DNA of 64,000 bases. Origin: Candidatus Desulfovibrio intestinipullorum. GTDB taxonomy: Bacteria; Desulfobacterota; Desulfovibrionia; Desulfovibrionales; Desulfovibrionaceae. The DNA is taken from the NCBI GenBank assembly GCA_019113165.1, contig DXHV01000063.1, positions 17,974 to 81,973 on the forward strand. Direction: 5' to 3'. Under the pieces are notes generated by a model. The model did not search any database. It worked only from the letters and a program-made list of their open reading frames with translations, and was not told the DNA's origin. Positions 27,345 to 35,624 of the stretch are shown here, one piece after another; within the stretch, counting starts at the first letter, position 1; every line of letters begins with the position of its first letter. The position numbers and the translations under genes are program-made.

Positions 27345-27808
27345 GAGGCTCACAGAAAGGTTTGGGGAGAGGGGTTTGCGCGTACTGGAGTGTTCGGGAG
27401 GAGAGGGGCTGGTCGGGTCCTTTGGGCAGGGGCCGTCCTGTGCCTTGGATAAGGACGGGCCGGCAAAGGGAGCGACTCTATGTTTGCTGGCCTGAACGGC
27501 CAGATTTGCAAGGTGTTGTGGCCAGTTTGGCCGTTGAGGTTCTGGAAGGTTTGGCAGTGGCCCCCATGGGGCGGCTGCATGCCCGCAGGGGCTGTATGAT
27601 ATCCGCCAGGCTTTTCCGGTACAGAAGGGAGTGACCCCGGAAGGAAGGGCGGCTTGCAGAGAGTGAGGAGATGGGCGGTATGCCAAGGGGGGCCAGGCAT
27701 ACCGCCCGGCAAGGAGCAAACATGGAGCTTCAGCTCCCGGCATGATGGGAAGGAGTACCGCCCTGAGGGATTGGGCATGGGGGGCGGTATCAGCTGAACT
27801 CGTTCACG
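27307..27808 (-). ncRNA. Putative sigma-54-dependent structured C-rich non-coding RNA (about 500 nt)
   Basis: Starts downstream of a GG-N10-GC promoter and ends at a 12-bp hairpin with seven U. Multiple stem-loops with C-rich loops, e.g. 27673-27684/27696-27707. All three minus frames are open over long stretches without a credible SD or family. Confidence 0.6.
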
Positions 27809-27817
27809 CCCAGTTTA

Positions 27818-27836
27818 TAGCAACAAGCGTGCCAAA
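27818..27836 (-). promoter_or_regulatory. Sigma-54 (-24/-12) promoter, minus strand
   Basis: Minus strand TTTGGCACGCTTGTTGCTA: TGGCACG-N4-TTGCT, GG-N10-GC spacing. Confidence 0.8.
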
Positions 27837-27942
27837 CTTGAAAATATTTAGCTTGTATTCTGATATTATTGCATTTTTAGTGCTTTTTCAACCGGGAGGC
27901 TCTTCTGTGACATGCTTCTGCCGGACAGATTCATGAGCAGTC

Positions 27943-27965
27943 CACTGTCTAGAAATCAGACAGTG
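27943..27965. promoter_or_regulatory. Perfect inverted repeat between divergent sigma-54 promoters; candidate enhancer-binding-protein site
   Basis: CACTGTCT-AGAAATC-AGACAGTG, 8-bp arms; about 122 bp from one promoter and 138 bp from the other. Confidence 0.6.
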
Positions 27966-28099
27966 CCGGCCGGCTGTGTGTGAAAGCTATCCATCCCGGG
28001 TGTCCGATTTGGCGACAGGCCCGGAGAGATTTCTCTCAAAAGGGGGCTACAAAGACGGCAACGGGCGACCCGGGGCGGGCTTTGCAAGTAAAAACAGGT

Positions 28100-28118
28100 T
28101 TTGGCACGCTTCGTGCAT
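28100..28118 (+). promoter_or_regulatory. Sigma-54 (-24/-12) promoter, plus strand
   Basis: TTTGGCACGCTTCGTGCAT: TGGCACG-N4-GTGCA with GG-N10-GC spacing. Confidence 0.7.
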
Positions 28119-28127
28119 ATTGAAAAA

Positions 28128-28304
28128 TGTCCCGGAGGTGACGTTCCGGGATACTTCCGAACGACAATACTGCCATTCGCATAGCAATCCTCCCTTAACA
28201 TCCCAAATTTCCCCAAGTATCGGCAATCCCTCTCCAACATAAGCTTTCTCCTCCTTGTAAGCCTCCATCCCCCAAAGCCCGTTTCCCCCAAGGAAGCGGG
28301 CTTT
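28128..28304 (+). ncRNA. Putative sigma-54-dependent C-rich sRNA with anti-Shine-Dalgarno motifs (about 177 nt)
   Basis: Follows the plus sigma-54 promoter. 5' hairpin TCCCGGA/TCCGGGA; unstructured CCUCCC, CCCUCUCC, CUCCUCCUU, CCUCCAUCCCCC motifs; ends at hairpin 28274-28304. Confidence 0.55.
28274..28304 (+). terminator. Hairpin terminator of the plus-strand C-rich RNA
   Basis: AAAGCCCGTTTCC-CCCAA-GGAAGCGGGCTTT, 13-bp stem with one G-U; only a short U-run (UUUCU). Confidence 0.6.
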
Positions 28305-28416
28305 CTGATCGTTCCCGAACAGCTCGTCCGAACACCCTTGTCCGCACAGGTCCGGGTGCCATGGCAGTCTGCCCGTGAATCGGACTGCCGGACAATTTGA
28401 CAGTCATGTGAACTAC

Positions 28417-28446
28417 TTGACGTGAAAAGGGGCAGGAGCGTATGCT
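28417..28446 (+). promoter_or_regulatory. Sigma-70-like promoter for terC
   Basis: TTGACG-N18-TATGCT, about 200 nt upstream of the terC ATG. Confidence 0.5.
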
Positions 28447-28648
28447 GCAGGCGGCCTGCGCTGTCCCCTGTCATTGCTGTTTCGCCACCCGAGGACAAGA
28501 ATCCTTCGCGCAGCGTCCTGCTCGTCAACAAATGCCTGTCCTGTCCCTTGTGTCCTTAAGGGAATACAGGGCGAAAAACGCTCCCACTGCGTCCCCTGCC
28601 TCCCTTTGTCCGTGGGGCGGGACCTTCCGGGAAAGGCCTGTTACTACT

Positions 28649-29659
28649 ATGGAACATATCGGCTTTCCGACAGAAACAGTTCTGCTGTTTGTCGTTGTCG
28701 TCCTGCTCTCGCTTTTTCTTGATCTGTATGCCCACAAGCGCGACGAGGATATTTCCCTCAAGAGCGCCTGCCTGTGGTCCGTCTTCTGGGTGCTGCTTTC
28801 CGTAGGCTTCGGCATCTATCTGTATGTGCACCACAGCGCGGAAATGGCCAGCCTCTTCTTTACCGGCTATGTGCTGGAAAAGGTGCTCTCTGTTGACAAC
28901 CTTTTTGTCATCATGGCCATCTTCTCCTGGTTCTCCATCCCCGGCAAGTACAGGCACAGGGTCCTGTACTGGGGCGTGCTCGGTGCCATTGTCTTCAGGG
29001 CCATCTTCGTGGCCATAGGCACGGAACTGCTCTCCTTCGGCCCCTACATGGAAGTGATCTTTGCCGGCATGGTGGGCTACACGGCCTTCATGATGCTCAA
29101 GAAGCGCGAGGAAAAGGAAGAAATCAAGGACTATTCCAACCACATTGCCTTCCGCATGGTGCGCCGCTTTTTCCCCGTCTGGCCCAAGCTCAGCGGCCAT
29201 GACTTCTTCCTGCGCCGCTCCGAAGCCGAGGCCCAGTCGGTCAGGGAAGGCGTGCCCCTGGAAGGCCTTGGGCACAAGTGCGCCTATGTGGCCACGCCGC
29301 TCTTCCTCTGCCTGGCTGTCATCGAAGTGAGCGATGTCATGTTCGCCTTTGACTCCGTGCCCGCGGTCATTGCCGTGAGCCGCGAGCCCCTCATTATCTA
29401 CTCGGCCATGATCTTCGCCATTCTCGGCCTGCGCAGCCTCTACTTTGTCCTGGAATCCCTGAGCAGCCGCCTGGTCTACCTGGAAACCTCTGTGGTCGTC
29501 CTGCTCTTCTTCATCACCATCAAGCTGCTCCTCTCCGCCTGCAACCACCTTTTTGGCATAGGCTTCGAGATTTCCCCGCATCTCTCCCTGGTCATCGTGC
29601 TCGCCGTGCTGGTCATAGGCATAGTGGCCTCCTTTGTGGTGCCCAAAAAGCAGCAGTAG
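28649..29659 (+). CDS. TerC-family integral membrane protein
   Basis: LEKVLSVDNLFVIMAIFSWF, VIEVSDVMFAFDSVPAVIAVSREPLIIYSAMIFAILGLRSLYF. Start placed at ATG 28649; the upstream ORF extension lacks TM/family signal. Confidence 0.93.
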   Translation: MEHIGFPTETVLLFVVVVLLSLFLDLYAHKRDEDISLKSACLWSVFWVLLSVGFGIYLYVHHSAEMASLFFTGYVLEKVLSVDNLFVIMAIFSWFSIPGKYRHRVLYWGVLGAIVFRAIFVAIGTELLSFGPYMEVIFAGMVGYTAFMMLKKREEKEEIKDYSNHIAFRMVRRFFPVWPKLSGHDFFLRRSEAEAQSVREGVPLEGLGHKCAYVATPLFLCLAVIEVSDVMFAFDSVPAVIAVSREPLIIYSAMIFAILGLRSLYFVLESLSSRLVYLETSVVVLLFFITIKLLLSACNHLFGIGFEISPHLSLVIVLAVLVIGIVASFVVPKKQQ

Positions 29660-29696
29660 CAAAACGCCAAAGCTTGCGGCACCCAGTGCCGAAACG

Positions 29697-29752
29697 AAAA
29701 AAAGGTGTTCCTTCTTCCTCCGGTATGAGGAGAATGGGAACACCTTTTTTCG
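29697..29752. terminator. Bidirectional terminator between convergent terC and tsaB
   Basis: AAAAAAAGGTGTTCC ... GGGAACACCTTTTTT with inner CCTC/GAGG pairing. Confidence 0.85.
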
Positions 29753-29787
29753 TGCCTGACAGGCGAAAATTGTCTTGTGTCGCTTTT

Positions 29788-30633
29788 CTAGTCCGAGAGT
29801 TCCCTGGACTGATCGCCGGGCTCCACATGGAGCAGCCGTTCCAGACAGGCTTCGGACTGTTCGGGATCCCTGCCCATGCGCACGGAGAGGGAGGGCAGAT
29901 TGTCCACGGCATCGCAGGGCCGGATGTAGAGCGGTTCCACATCCTTGGGAAAGTAGTCGCCATGACGGCCTAAAAGGCGCAAGGCGTCTATGGAAGGCCG
30001 CACAAGGCTTCTGGTGGCTATGCCCTGGTCTCTCATGGCTTCCAGGGCCGCGCAGAAGTCCTTCTGGCGCGTGAGGGCCGATCCTGCCACCAGCACAGGG
30101 CTGTCACTGTCTGCGGCACAGGCGGCAAGCTGTTCCTGCACCTGGTCCGGCGTGAGCAGCTCCACCGGCCGCAGGGCAACGGCCGGAATGACGGGCCCGT
30201 AGGAGAGGAAGGGCGTGCAGTGCACAAGATTTCTGCGGGCGTGGGTCACAATCCAGATGGTGCGGCCATAGAGCAGATGTTCCTGCATGGCCAGGGTCGT
30301 GGCCAGAGCCTGCATGTAGTCCAGGGCCGCAAGCTGGGCCCTGGTGGTCCTGCGCAGGGCACTGGCCGTGGCCAGCACCAGGCGTATGCCCGTAAAGGAC
30401 CCCGGTCCGCGCACGCAGCCTATGCGCCGCAGATCGGAGAAGTTTTTGCCTGCCAGGGCAAACATCCGCTCAAGACTCGGGGCCAGCAGCTCGGTGGCCC
30501 TGTCCTGCAGGGCCCAGACCGTGGCACAGATCAGTTCCTCGTCCTCGGTGAGCACCATATAAAGCTCGCGCTCGCAGGAGCACAGGATGAGTTCCAGCCC
30601 CGTGGAGTAGGGCATGGGCACACGGGCAGCCAT
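29788..30633 (-). CDS. tsaB: tRNA threonylcarbamoyladenosine biosynthesis protein TsaB
   Basis: GCVRGPGSFTGIRLVLATASAL TsaB motif; upstream of rseP. Confidence 0.88.
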   Translation of the reverse strand: MAARVPMPYSTGLELILCSCERELYMVLTEDEELICATVWALQDRATELLAPSLERMFALAGKNFSDLRRIGCVRGPGSFTGIRLVLATASALRRTTRAQLAALDYMQALATTLAMQEHLLYGRTIWIVTHARRNLVHCTPFLSYGPVIPAVALRPVELLTPDQVQEQLAACAADSDSPVLVAGSALTRQKDFCAALEAMRDQGIATRSLVRPSIDALRLLGRHGDYFPKDVEPLYIRPCDAVDNLPSLSVRMGRDPEQSEACLERLLHVEPGDQSRELSD

Positions 30634-30635
30634 GA

Positions 30636-31721
30636 TCAGCCTCTGATGAGACGCATGACGTCATTGAAGGTGGCAAAGATCATAAGCGCAATCAGCAGGG
30701 CCACGCCGACACGCATGGAGTAGTCCAGCACCTTCTTGTTGATGGGCCTGCGGAAGATGATTTCCCACAGGCAGAAGACCACGGTCCCGCCGTCCAGCAC
30801 GGGCACGGGCAGGAGGTTCAGGATGCCCAGATTGATGCTGATGAGGGCGGCAAGGCCCAGGATGCCGGCAAGACCTGCCGAGGCCTGTTCGCCTATGACT
30901 TGGGCTATCATGATGGGACCGCCTACCTGATCGGCCGGAACGACACGTTCCACGAGCTTCACAAAGCCCTGCCAGGTGAGGGAGATCATGGCGCCGCACT
31001 GATCGAAGCCGGCACGCAGGCTGTCAAGAAAGCCCAGCTCTCTGGTCTCTATGGCGCCGGAGGAACGGATGCCTATGAGCCAGGCTGTTTCCGTCTCCCC
31101 AAAGAGGGTCTTGCGCGTGCTGCGCTCCGGGGCCAGCTGCACTTCCAGCACGCTTTCCCTGCCCTGGGCGTCCTTGCGACCGATTTCCATGGTCAGGGTG
31201 GCGCCGTTGCTCGCGGCAATGGTGTCGGACATTTCCTGCCAGGTGGAGATGGCCCTGCCGTCAATGGACAGAATGAGGTCGCCCTTCTGCAGGCCTGCAC
31301 GCTGAGCCGGCGTATCGGCCTGCACGTCGCCCACGCTGGGCAGCATGGAGGTCACGCCCCAGCCAAGGGCCACGATCACGCAGAGAATGAGGGCCAGGAG
31401 CAGGTTGGCCACAGGGCCTGCCAGCACGACCAGAAGTCTTTGCCAGGCAGGTCTGAGGGAAAAGCTTTCTTCTCTGGTAAAGCCTTCGGGCAGTTCGGCC
31501 TCGTCCGTTTCCCCCACCAGGGCCACATAGCCGCCTAAGGGGATGAGGGAGAGAGCGTATTCGGTCTTGCCCCGCTTTTTCTTGAGGATCTTGGGGCCAA
31601 AGCCCAGGGAAAAGGTGGAGACCCCCATGCCGAAGGCACGGGCCACGGAAAAGTGCCCCAGTTCATGAAAGAAGATAAGGCCGCCAAAGACAAGCACGAC
31701 GGCTAGTATGGTCATGAGCAC
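30636..31721 (-). CDS. rseP: RIP metalloprotease RseP (site-2 protease, PDZ)
   Basis: FFHELGHFSVARAFGMGV (HExGH) and NLLPVPVLDGG; PDZ region. Confidence 0.95.
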   Translation of the reverse strand: MLMTILAVVLVFGGLIFFHELGHFSVARAFGMGVSTFSLGFGPKILKKKRGKTEYALSLIPLGGYVALVGETDEAELPEGFTREESFSLRPAWQRLLVVLAGPVANLLLALILCVIVALGWGVTSMLPSVGDVQADTPAQRAGLQKGDLILSIDGRAISTWQEMSDTIAASNGATLTMEIGRKDAQGRESVLEVQLAPERSTRKTLFGETETAWLIGIRSSGAIETRELGFLDSLRAGFDQCGAMISLTWQGFVKLVERVVPADQVGGPIMIAQVIGEQASAGLAGILGLAALISINLGILNLLPVPVLDGGTVVFCLWEIIFRRPINKKVLDYSMRVGVALLIALMIFATFNDVMRLIRG

Positions 31722-33055
31722 GAACGGTTTCCTCCGCGAGCTGCATACTCTTTGACAAAATCTGCTGTCTGTGCGGTCAGGGCATTGATGGAATCCAGGC
31801 GCTGCCAGCAGGCCTGTTCCAGATCCCTGCCCGACAGGGCGAGCATCTGCTCTGACAGGCAGTAGGGAGTGCTGCCCGTTTCTCCTCCGGCGCGCAGTTC
31901 GCAGAGATGGTGTTCCATGGCCGCGGCCACGCTGCGGGTAATGTCGGCAAACGAACAGCGCGAGGAAAGGAAGAGCTGTACTGCCGTCTCGTCGGCAGCA
32001 TTGAGGACAATGCTCATGCCGCTGCGCACCAGCATGGCCTTGCGGGCAAGCTCTATGGCGGGGAAGACGGCATTGTCCACGTCTTCAAAGGTCAGTGTGC
32101 CGGCCTTCGCAAGGGAGAGCGGCTCCACGTGCCGGCGCTCCACCCTGGGCCAGAGCAGGCAGTCGGCAATGGGCAGGCGCATGTCGGGCACGGCCAGCTG
32201 GGCCAGCTGGCTGCCGTCCCTGAAGATGACCAGAGAGTGCACGATGGACTGCGGGTGGACAAGAACGTGCACCCTGTCAGGCCCGAGTCCGTAGAGCTGA
32301 CAGGCCTCGATGAGCTCCAGGGCCTTGTTCATGAGCGTGGCCGAATCAATGGTGATCTTGGCGCCCATGTTCCAGTTGGGGTGCTTCAGGGCCTGGGCCG
32401 GCGTCACGGTCTCCAGCTCTGCGGCCGTCCTGTGGCGGAAGGGCCCGCCCGAGGCCGTGAGGATCAGAGCCTCGGCATCGTCCCCGCGGCCGCTCAGGCA
32501 GTCGAACAGGGCAAAGTGCTCGGAATCCACGGGCAGGATGGAGGCTCCTGTTCTGGAGCAGACATGGCGCAGCAGTTCGCCTGCCAGCACCAGGCTCTCC
32601 TTGTTGGCAAGACAGATGACCTTTCCGGCCAGGGCTGCGGCCAGAGTACCGGCCAGGCCGGCGGATCCGGCCTGGGCCGAGAGCACGGTATCGGCGCTCT
32701 CAAGGCTGGCCAGGGCCCGGTAGCCTTCGGGGCCGGTGAGGATGGTCGGAGAGTAGCCCGCGGGCAGAAGACCCTGCAGGGCCTCCCTTGCCTCTTCGTC
32801 CAGAACGGCCAGCCAGTCCGGGCGGAACTGATCGGCCTGTTCGGCCAGGCGGCTCACGTTGCGGGCACAGGCAAGCCCCCTGATGGTGAACAGATCGGGG
32901 TTGCGTTCGACAACGGACAGGGCGCTGCGGCCTATGCTGCCCGTTGCGCCCAGAAGAACCAGGGATCTGCGCCGCGTCCGCTGCCAGCGCAGCGAAGGCG
33001 GGGCTGAAATATAGCGTATGCCCGGTCCGTCACATCCAGGCCACAGAGAAGCCAT
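31712..33055 (-). CDS. dxr: 1-deoxy-D-xylulose 5-phosphate reductoisomerase
   Basis: LVLLGATGSIGRSALSVVERNP, LANKESLVLAGELL, PVDSEHFALFDCL, HPNWNMGAKITIDSATLMNKALELIEA. Confidence 0.96.
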   Translation of the reverse strand: MASLWPGCDGPGIRYISAPPSLRWQRTRRRSLVLLGATGSIGRSALSVVERNPDLFTIRGLACARNVSRLAEQADQFRPDWLAVLDEEAREALQGLLPAGYSPTILTGPEGYRALASLESADTVLSAQAGSAGLAGTLAAALAGKVICLANKESLVLAGELLRHVCSRTGASILPVDSEHFALFDCLSGRGDDAEALILTASGGPFRHRTAAELETVTPAQALKHPNWNMGAKITIDSATLMNKALELIEACQLYGLGPDRVHVLVHPQSIVHSLVIFRDGSQLAQLAVPDMRLPIADCLLWPRVERRHVEPLSLAKAGTLTFEDVDNAVFPAIELARKAMLVRSGMSIVLNAADETAVQLFLSSRCSFADITRSVAAAMEHHLCELRAGGETGSTPYCLSEQMLALSGRDLEQACWQRLDSINALTAQTADFVKEYAARGGNRSCS

Positions 33056-33150
33056 GACTTAATCTCCACAGGAAGAGGTACGCACCCCGGACCCTGACGA
33101 CCCGGGGTGAACAGGGCAGGCACTTGAGCCAGCCTGAAAAGAGTGGTCGG

Positions 33151-33954
33151 CTAAAAGAAGAAGAACCACTGATCCACGACGGCAAAGACCGGCATGGCAA
33201 AGAGCAGGCTGTCCGCACGGTCCAGGATGCCGCCGTGGCCGGGCAGCAGATGGCCGCTGTCCTTGATCTTGGCCGAGCGCTTGAGGGCGGACTCGAAGAG
33301 ATCGCCGAGCTGGGCAAAGGCATTGATGAGAATTGCCAGGGGAATGAAGGCCAGGAAGTTGACCTTGCCGAGGCAGGCTCCGTAGATGGTGCAGAAGATG
33401 ACGCAGCCGATGAGGCTGCCCACGGCGCCCTCGGAGCTCTTGTTGGGGCTCACGCTGGGCCAGAGCTTGTGCTTGCCGAAGCGCGTGCCCACAAAGTAGG
33501 CGCAGGTGTCGGAAATGGAGACTGCGGCAATGATGAAGACGAGCTTGACCGTGGAGAGGTAGGTGGCAGGCAGAAGCAGCAGGGGAATGTAGGCCAGGCC
33601 TGCCATGAAGATACCGCTCGGCTCAAAGGCCTCTTCCACCACGCGCCAGCGGAAGAGGAAGCTTATGGCTGCCAGGACAAAGCCTGCACCAAGGCAGACC
33701 AGGGCGTCCTGGGGACGGTTCATCCAGGTGAGGATCAGCATGCCCCAGCCAAGAAGGATGCCGCAGCAGCGGCCGGCTATGCGGCCATTGGGGCCCCAGA
33801 ACATGGAGAAGAATTCCCACAGGGCCAGGGCGCAGGCCAGAAGAATGAGAAAGAGCAGGGGCAGGCCCCTGAAATAGAGTGCTGCCACGATGACGGCAGC
33901 CATGATGAGGCCTGTGCTGATGCGTGTGATATCGACCTTATGATTGACACTCAT
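33151..33954 (-). CDS. cdsA: Phosphatidate cytidylyltransferase
   Basis: C-terminal CDS signature SALKRSAKIKDSGHLLPGHGGILDRADSLLFAMPVF. Confidence 0.94.
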   Translation of the reverse strand: MSVNHKVDITRISTGLIMAAVIVAALYFRGLPLLFLILLACALALWEFFSMFWGPNGRIAGRCCGILLGWGMLILTWMNRPQDALVCLGAGFVLAAISFLFRWRVVEEAFEPSGIFMAGLAYIPLLLLPATYLSTVKLVFIIAAVSISDTCAYFVGTRFGKHKLWPSVSPNKSSEGAVGSLIGCVIFCTIYGACLGKVNFLAFIPLAILINAFAQLGDLFESALKRSAKIKDSGHLLPGHGGILDRADSLLFAMPVFAVVDQWFFFF

Positions 33955-34720
33955 TTTGTTCGCTCCCGCTGACAGTGCTGGCGCCGGCGTCTACCTGTTC
34001 CTGTGTCTTGCCGAAGCGGCGCTGGCGCCGGGCAAAGTCGGCAAGTGCCTCTTCCATGCAGGCGGGCGTGAAGTCGGGCCAGGCCCTGGGCGTGAAATAG
34101 AGTTCCGCATAGGCGCACTGAAAGAGCAGGAAGTTGCTCAGACGCTGTTCGCCACTGGTGCGGATGATGAAATCTGGATCGGGCTGACCTGCGGAATACA
34201 GGTGGCTGGCAAAACTCTCTTCGGTGACGTCCTCAGGCTTCAGCCCCTCGGTCATCATGGATCGGGTGGCACGGAGGATTTCCTGGCGTGCCCCGTAGTT
34301 GAGAGCAAGGTTGAGATCCATTTCCCTGCCCTGTTCCGTCCGCTTGATGGCCATTTTCAGGGCTGTGCGCACGGCCAGCGGCAGCCCCTCCACATCACCG
34401 AAGACCCTGAGTGCAATGCCTTCGCGCAGCATGCGCGGCAGCTCGGATTTCAGGAAATCCAGCAGCAGGGTGAACAGGGCGCTGATTTCCGCCTGCGGCC
34501 GGTTCCAGTTTTCATTGGAAAAGGCATAGAGAGTGAGGTGACGCAGGCCTATCTTGCGGCAGTAGGTCACGATTTCCCGTACTGCCAGAGCGCCGGCTCT
34601 GTGTCCCTGTGAGCGGCTCAGTCCCTGAGCCTGTGCCCAGCGGCCGTTGCCGTCCATGATGATGGCAACGTGTCTGGGCAGGCAGGAAGGCGTACCCGCA
34701 GAGTGGGGATCTGTGCTCAT
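33938..34720 (-). CDS. uppS: Isoprenyl (undecaprenyl) diphosphate synthase
   Basis: HVAIIMDGNGRWAQAQGLSRSQGHRAGA; DPDFIIRTSGEQRLSNFLLFQCAYAELYF. Confidence 0.95.
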   Translation of the reverse strand: MSTDPHSAGTPSCLPRHVAIIMDGNGRWAQAQGLSRSQGHRAGALAVREIVTYCRKIGLRHLTLYAFSNENWNRPQAEISALFTLLLDFLKSELPRMLREGIALRVFGDVEGLPLAVRTALKMAIKRTEQGREMDLNLALNYGARQEILRATRSMMTEGLKPEDVTEESFASHLYSAGQPDPDFIIRTSGEQRLSNFLLFQCAYAELYFTPRAWPDFTPACMEEALADFARRQRRFGKTQEQVDAGASTVSGSEQNECQS

Positions 34721-34951
34721 ATGGCTGAAAATCCTTGCGCAGTGTGGAACGAAAAACAGAAGAAGGGAATGGGCAGAGGGCCGCCGGCATCGTGCTCCCA
34801 CGCTCGGCACGACTGAGGAGGCATGGCGAAAGGGCAATGGCTTGTGAAGGCCAGGGACACAAAGAAACAAGGGCCGCTGTCAGCCGGAGGTGACAGCGGC
34901 CGTGATTGTCCCGTCAGGAGGACAGGCATGGGCATGCCTGCCCGGACAGGG

Positions 34952-35512
34952 TCAGATTTCCAGAATTTCCTTTTCCTTGGCTGCGGTGGTCTTGTCGATG
35001 GCGGCAATGCTCTTGTCGGTGAGCTTCTGCACGTCTTCCTCGCTCTTCTTGCGTTCGTCCTCGGAAAGGAGCTTTTCCTTTTCCATCTTCTTGAGCGAGT
35101 CATTGGCGTCGCGGCGTACGTTGCGCACGGCCACCTTGGCTTCCTCGGCGTACTTGCGGGCCACCTTCACGAGTTCCTTGCGGCGGTCCTCGGTCAGGGC
35201 CGGAATGACAATGCGAATGATCTTGCCGTCATTGATGGGCGTGAGGCCGAGATCGGACTTGAGAATGGCTTTTTCCACGGCGGAAAAGCCGTTTTTGTCC
35301 CAGGGCTGAATGGTAATGGTGCGGCTGTCGGGCACGGTCACGGAAGCCATCTGGGAGATGGGCGTGGGGGTGCCGTAGTAGTCGGCCTTGATGCCGTCGA
35401 CCAGGGCAGTGGTGGCCCTGCCGGTGCGCAGCTTGCCGAAATCCCTGTCCAGAGAGGCCACAGCCTTGGTCATGCGTTCTTCAGCATCGAGAAAGAGGGT
35501 ATCTAGATCCAC
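34952..35512 (-). CDS. frr: Ribosome recycling factor
   Basis: [42 protein letters not shown] start. Confidence 0.96.
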   Translation of the reverse strand: MDLDTLFLDAEERMTKAVASLDRDFGKLRTGRATTALVDGIKADYYGTPTPISQMASVTVPDSRTITIQPWDKNGFSAVEKAILKSDLGLTPINDGKIIRIVIPALTEDRRKELVKVARKYAEEAKVAVRNVRRDANDSLKKMEKEKLLSEDERKKSEEDVQKLTDKSIAAIDKTTAAKEKEILEI

Positions 35513-35624
35513 GTAAAGTACTCCTTAGAGAATCAGGGCAGGTCCCGCAGGCAGGGCGTCTGCAGAGGGAACCTGCATGGTGCAGTGAAGGTTGTGCGGC
35601 CGCAAGAGTGCAGAACTGCCAGCC

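Noticed and set aside
27336-27778. Overlapping minus ORFs (135, 142 and 81 aa) in the C-rich region
   Set aside because: All three frames are open because the strand is C-rich and stop-poor; Pro/Ser-rich translations, no SD. Not called as proteins, though not formally excluded.
27956-28531. 191-aa minus ORF and small plus ORFs around 28 kb
   Set aside because: No SD or family signal; they overlap the putative promoter, terminator and sRNA.
28442-28648. N-terminal extension of the terC ORF
   Set aside because: Extension (MLQAACAVPCHC...) lacks family similarity; ATG at 28649 starts the recognisable TerC sequence.
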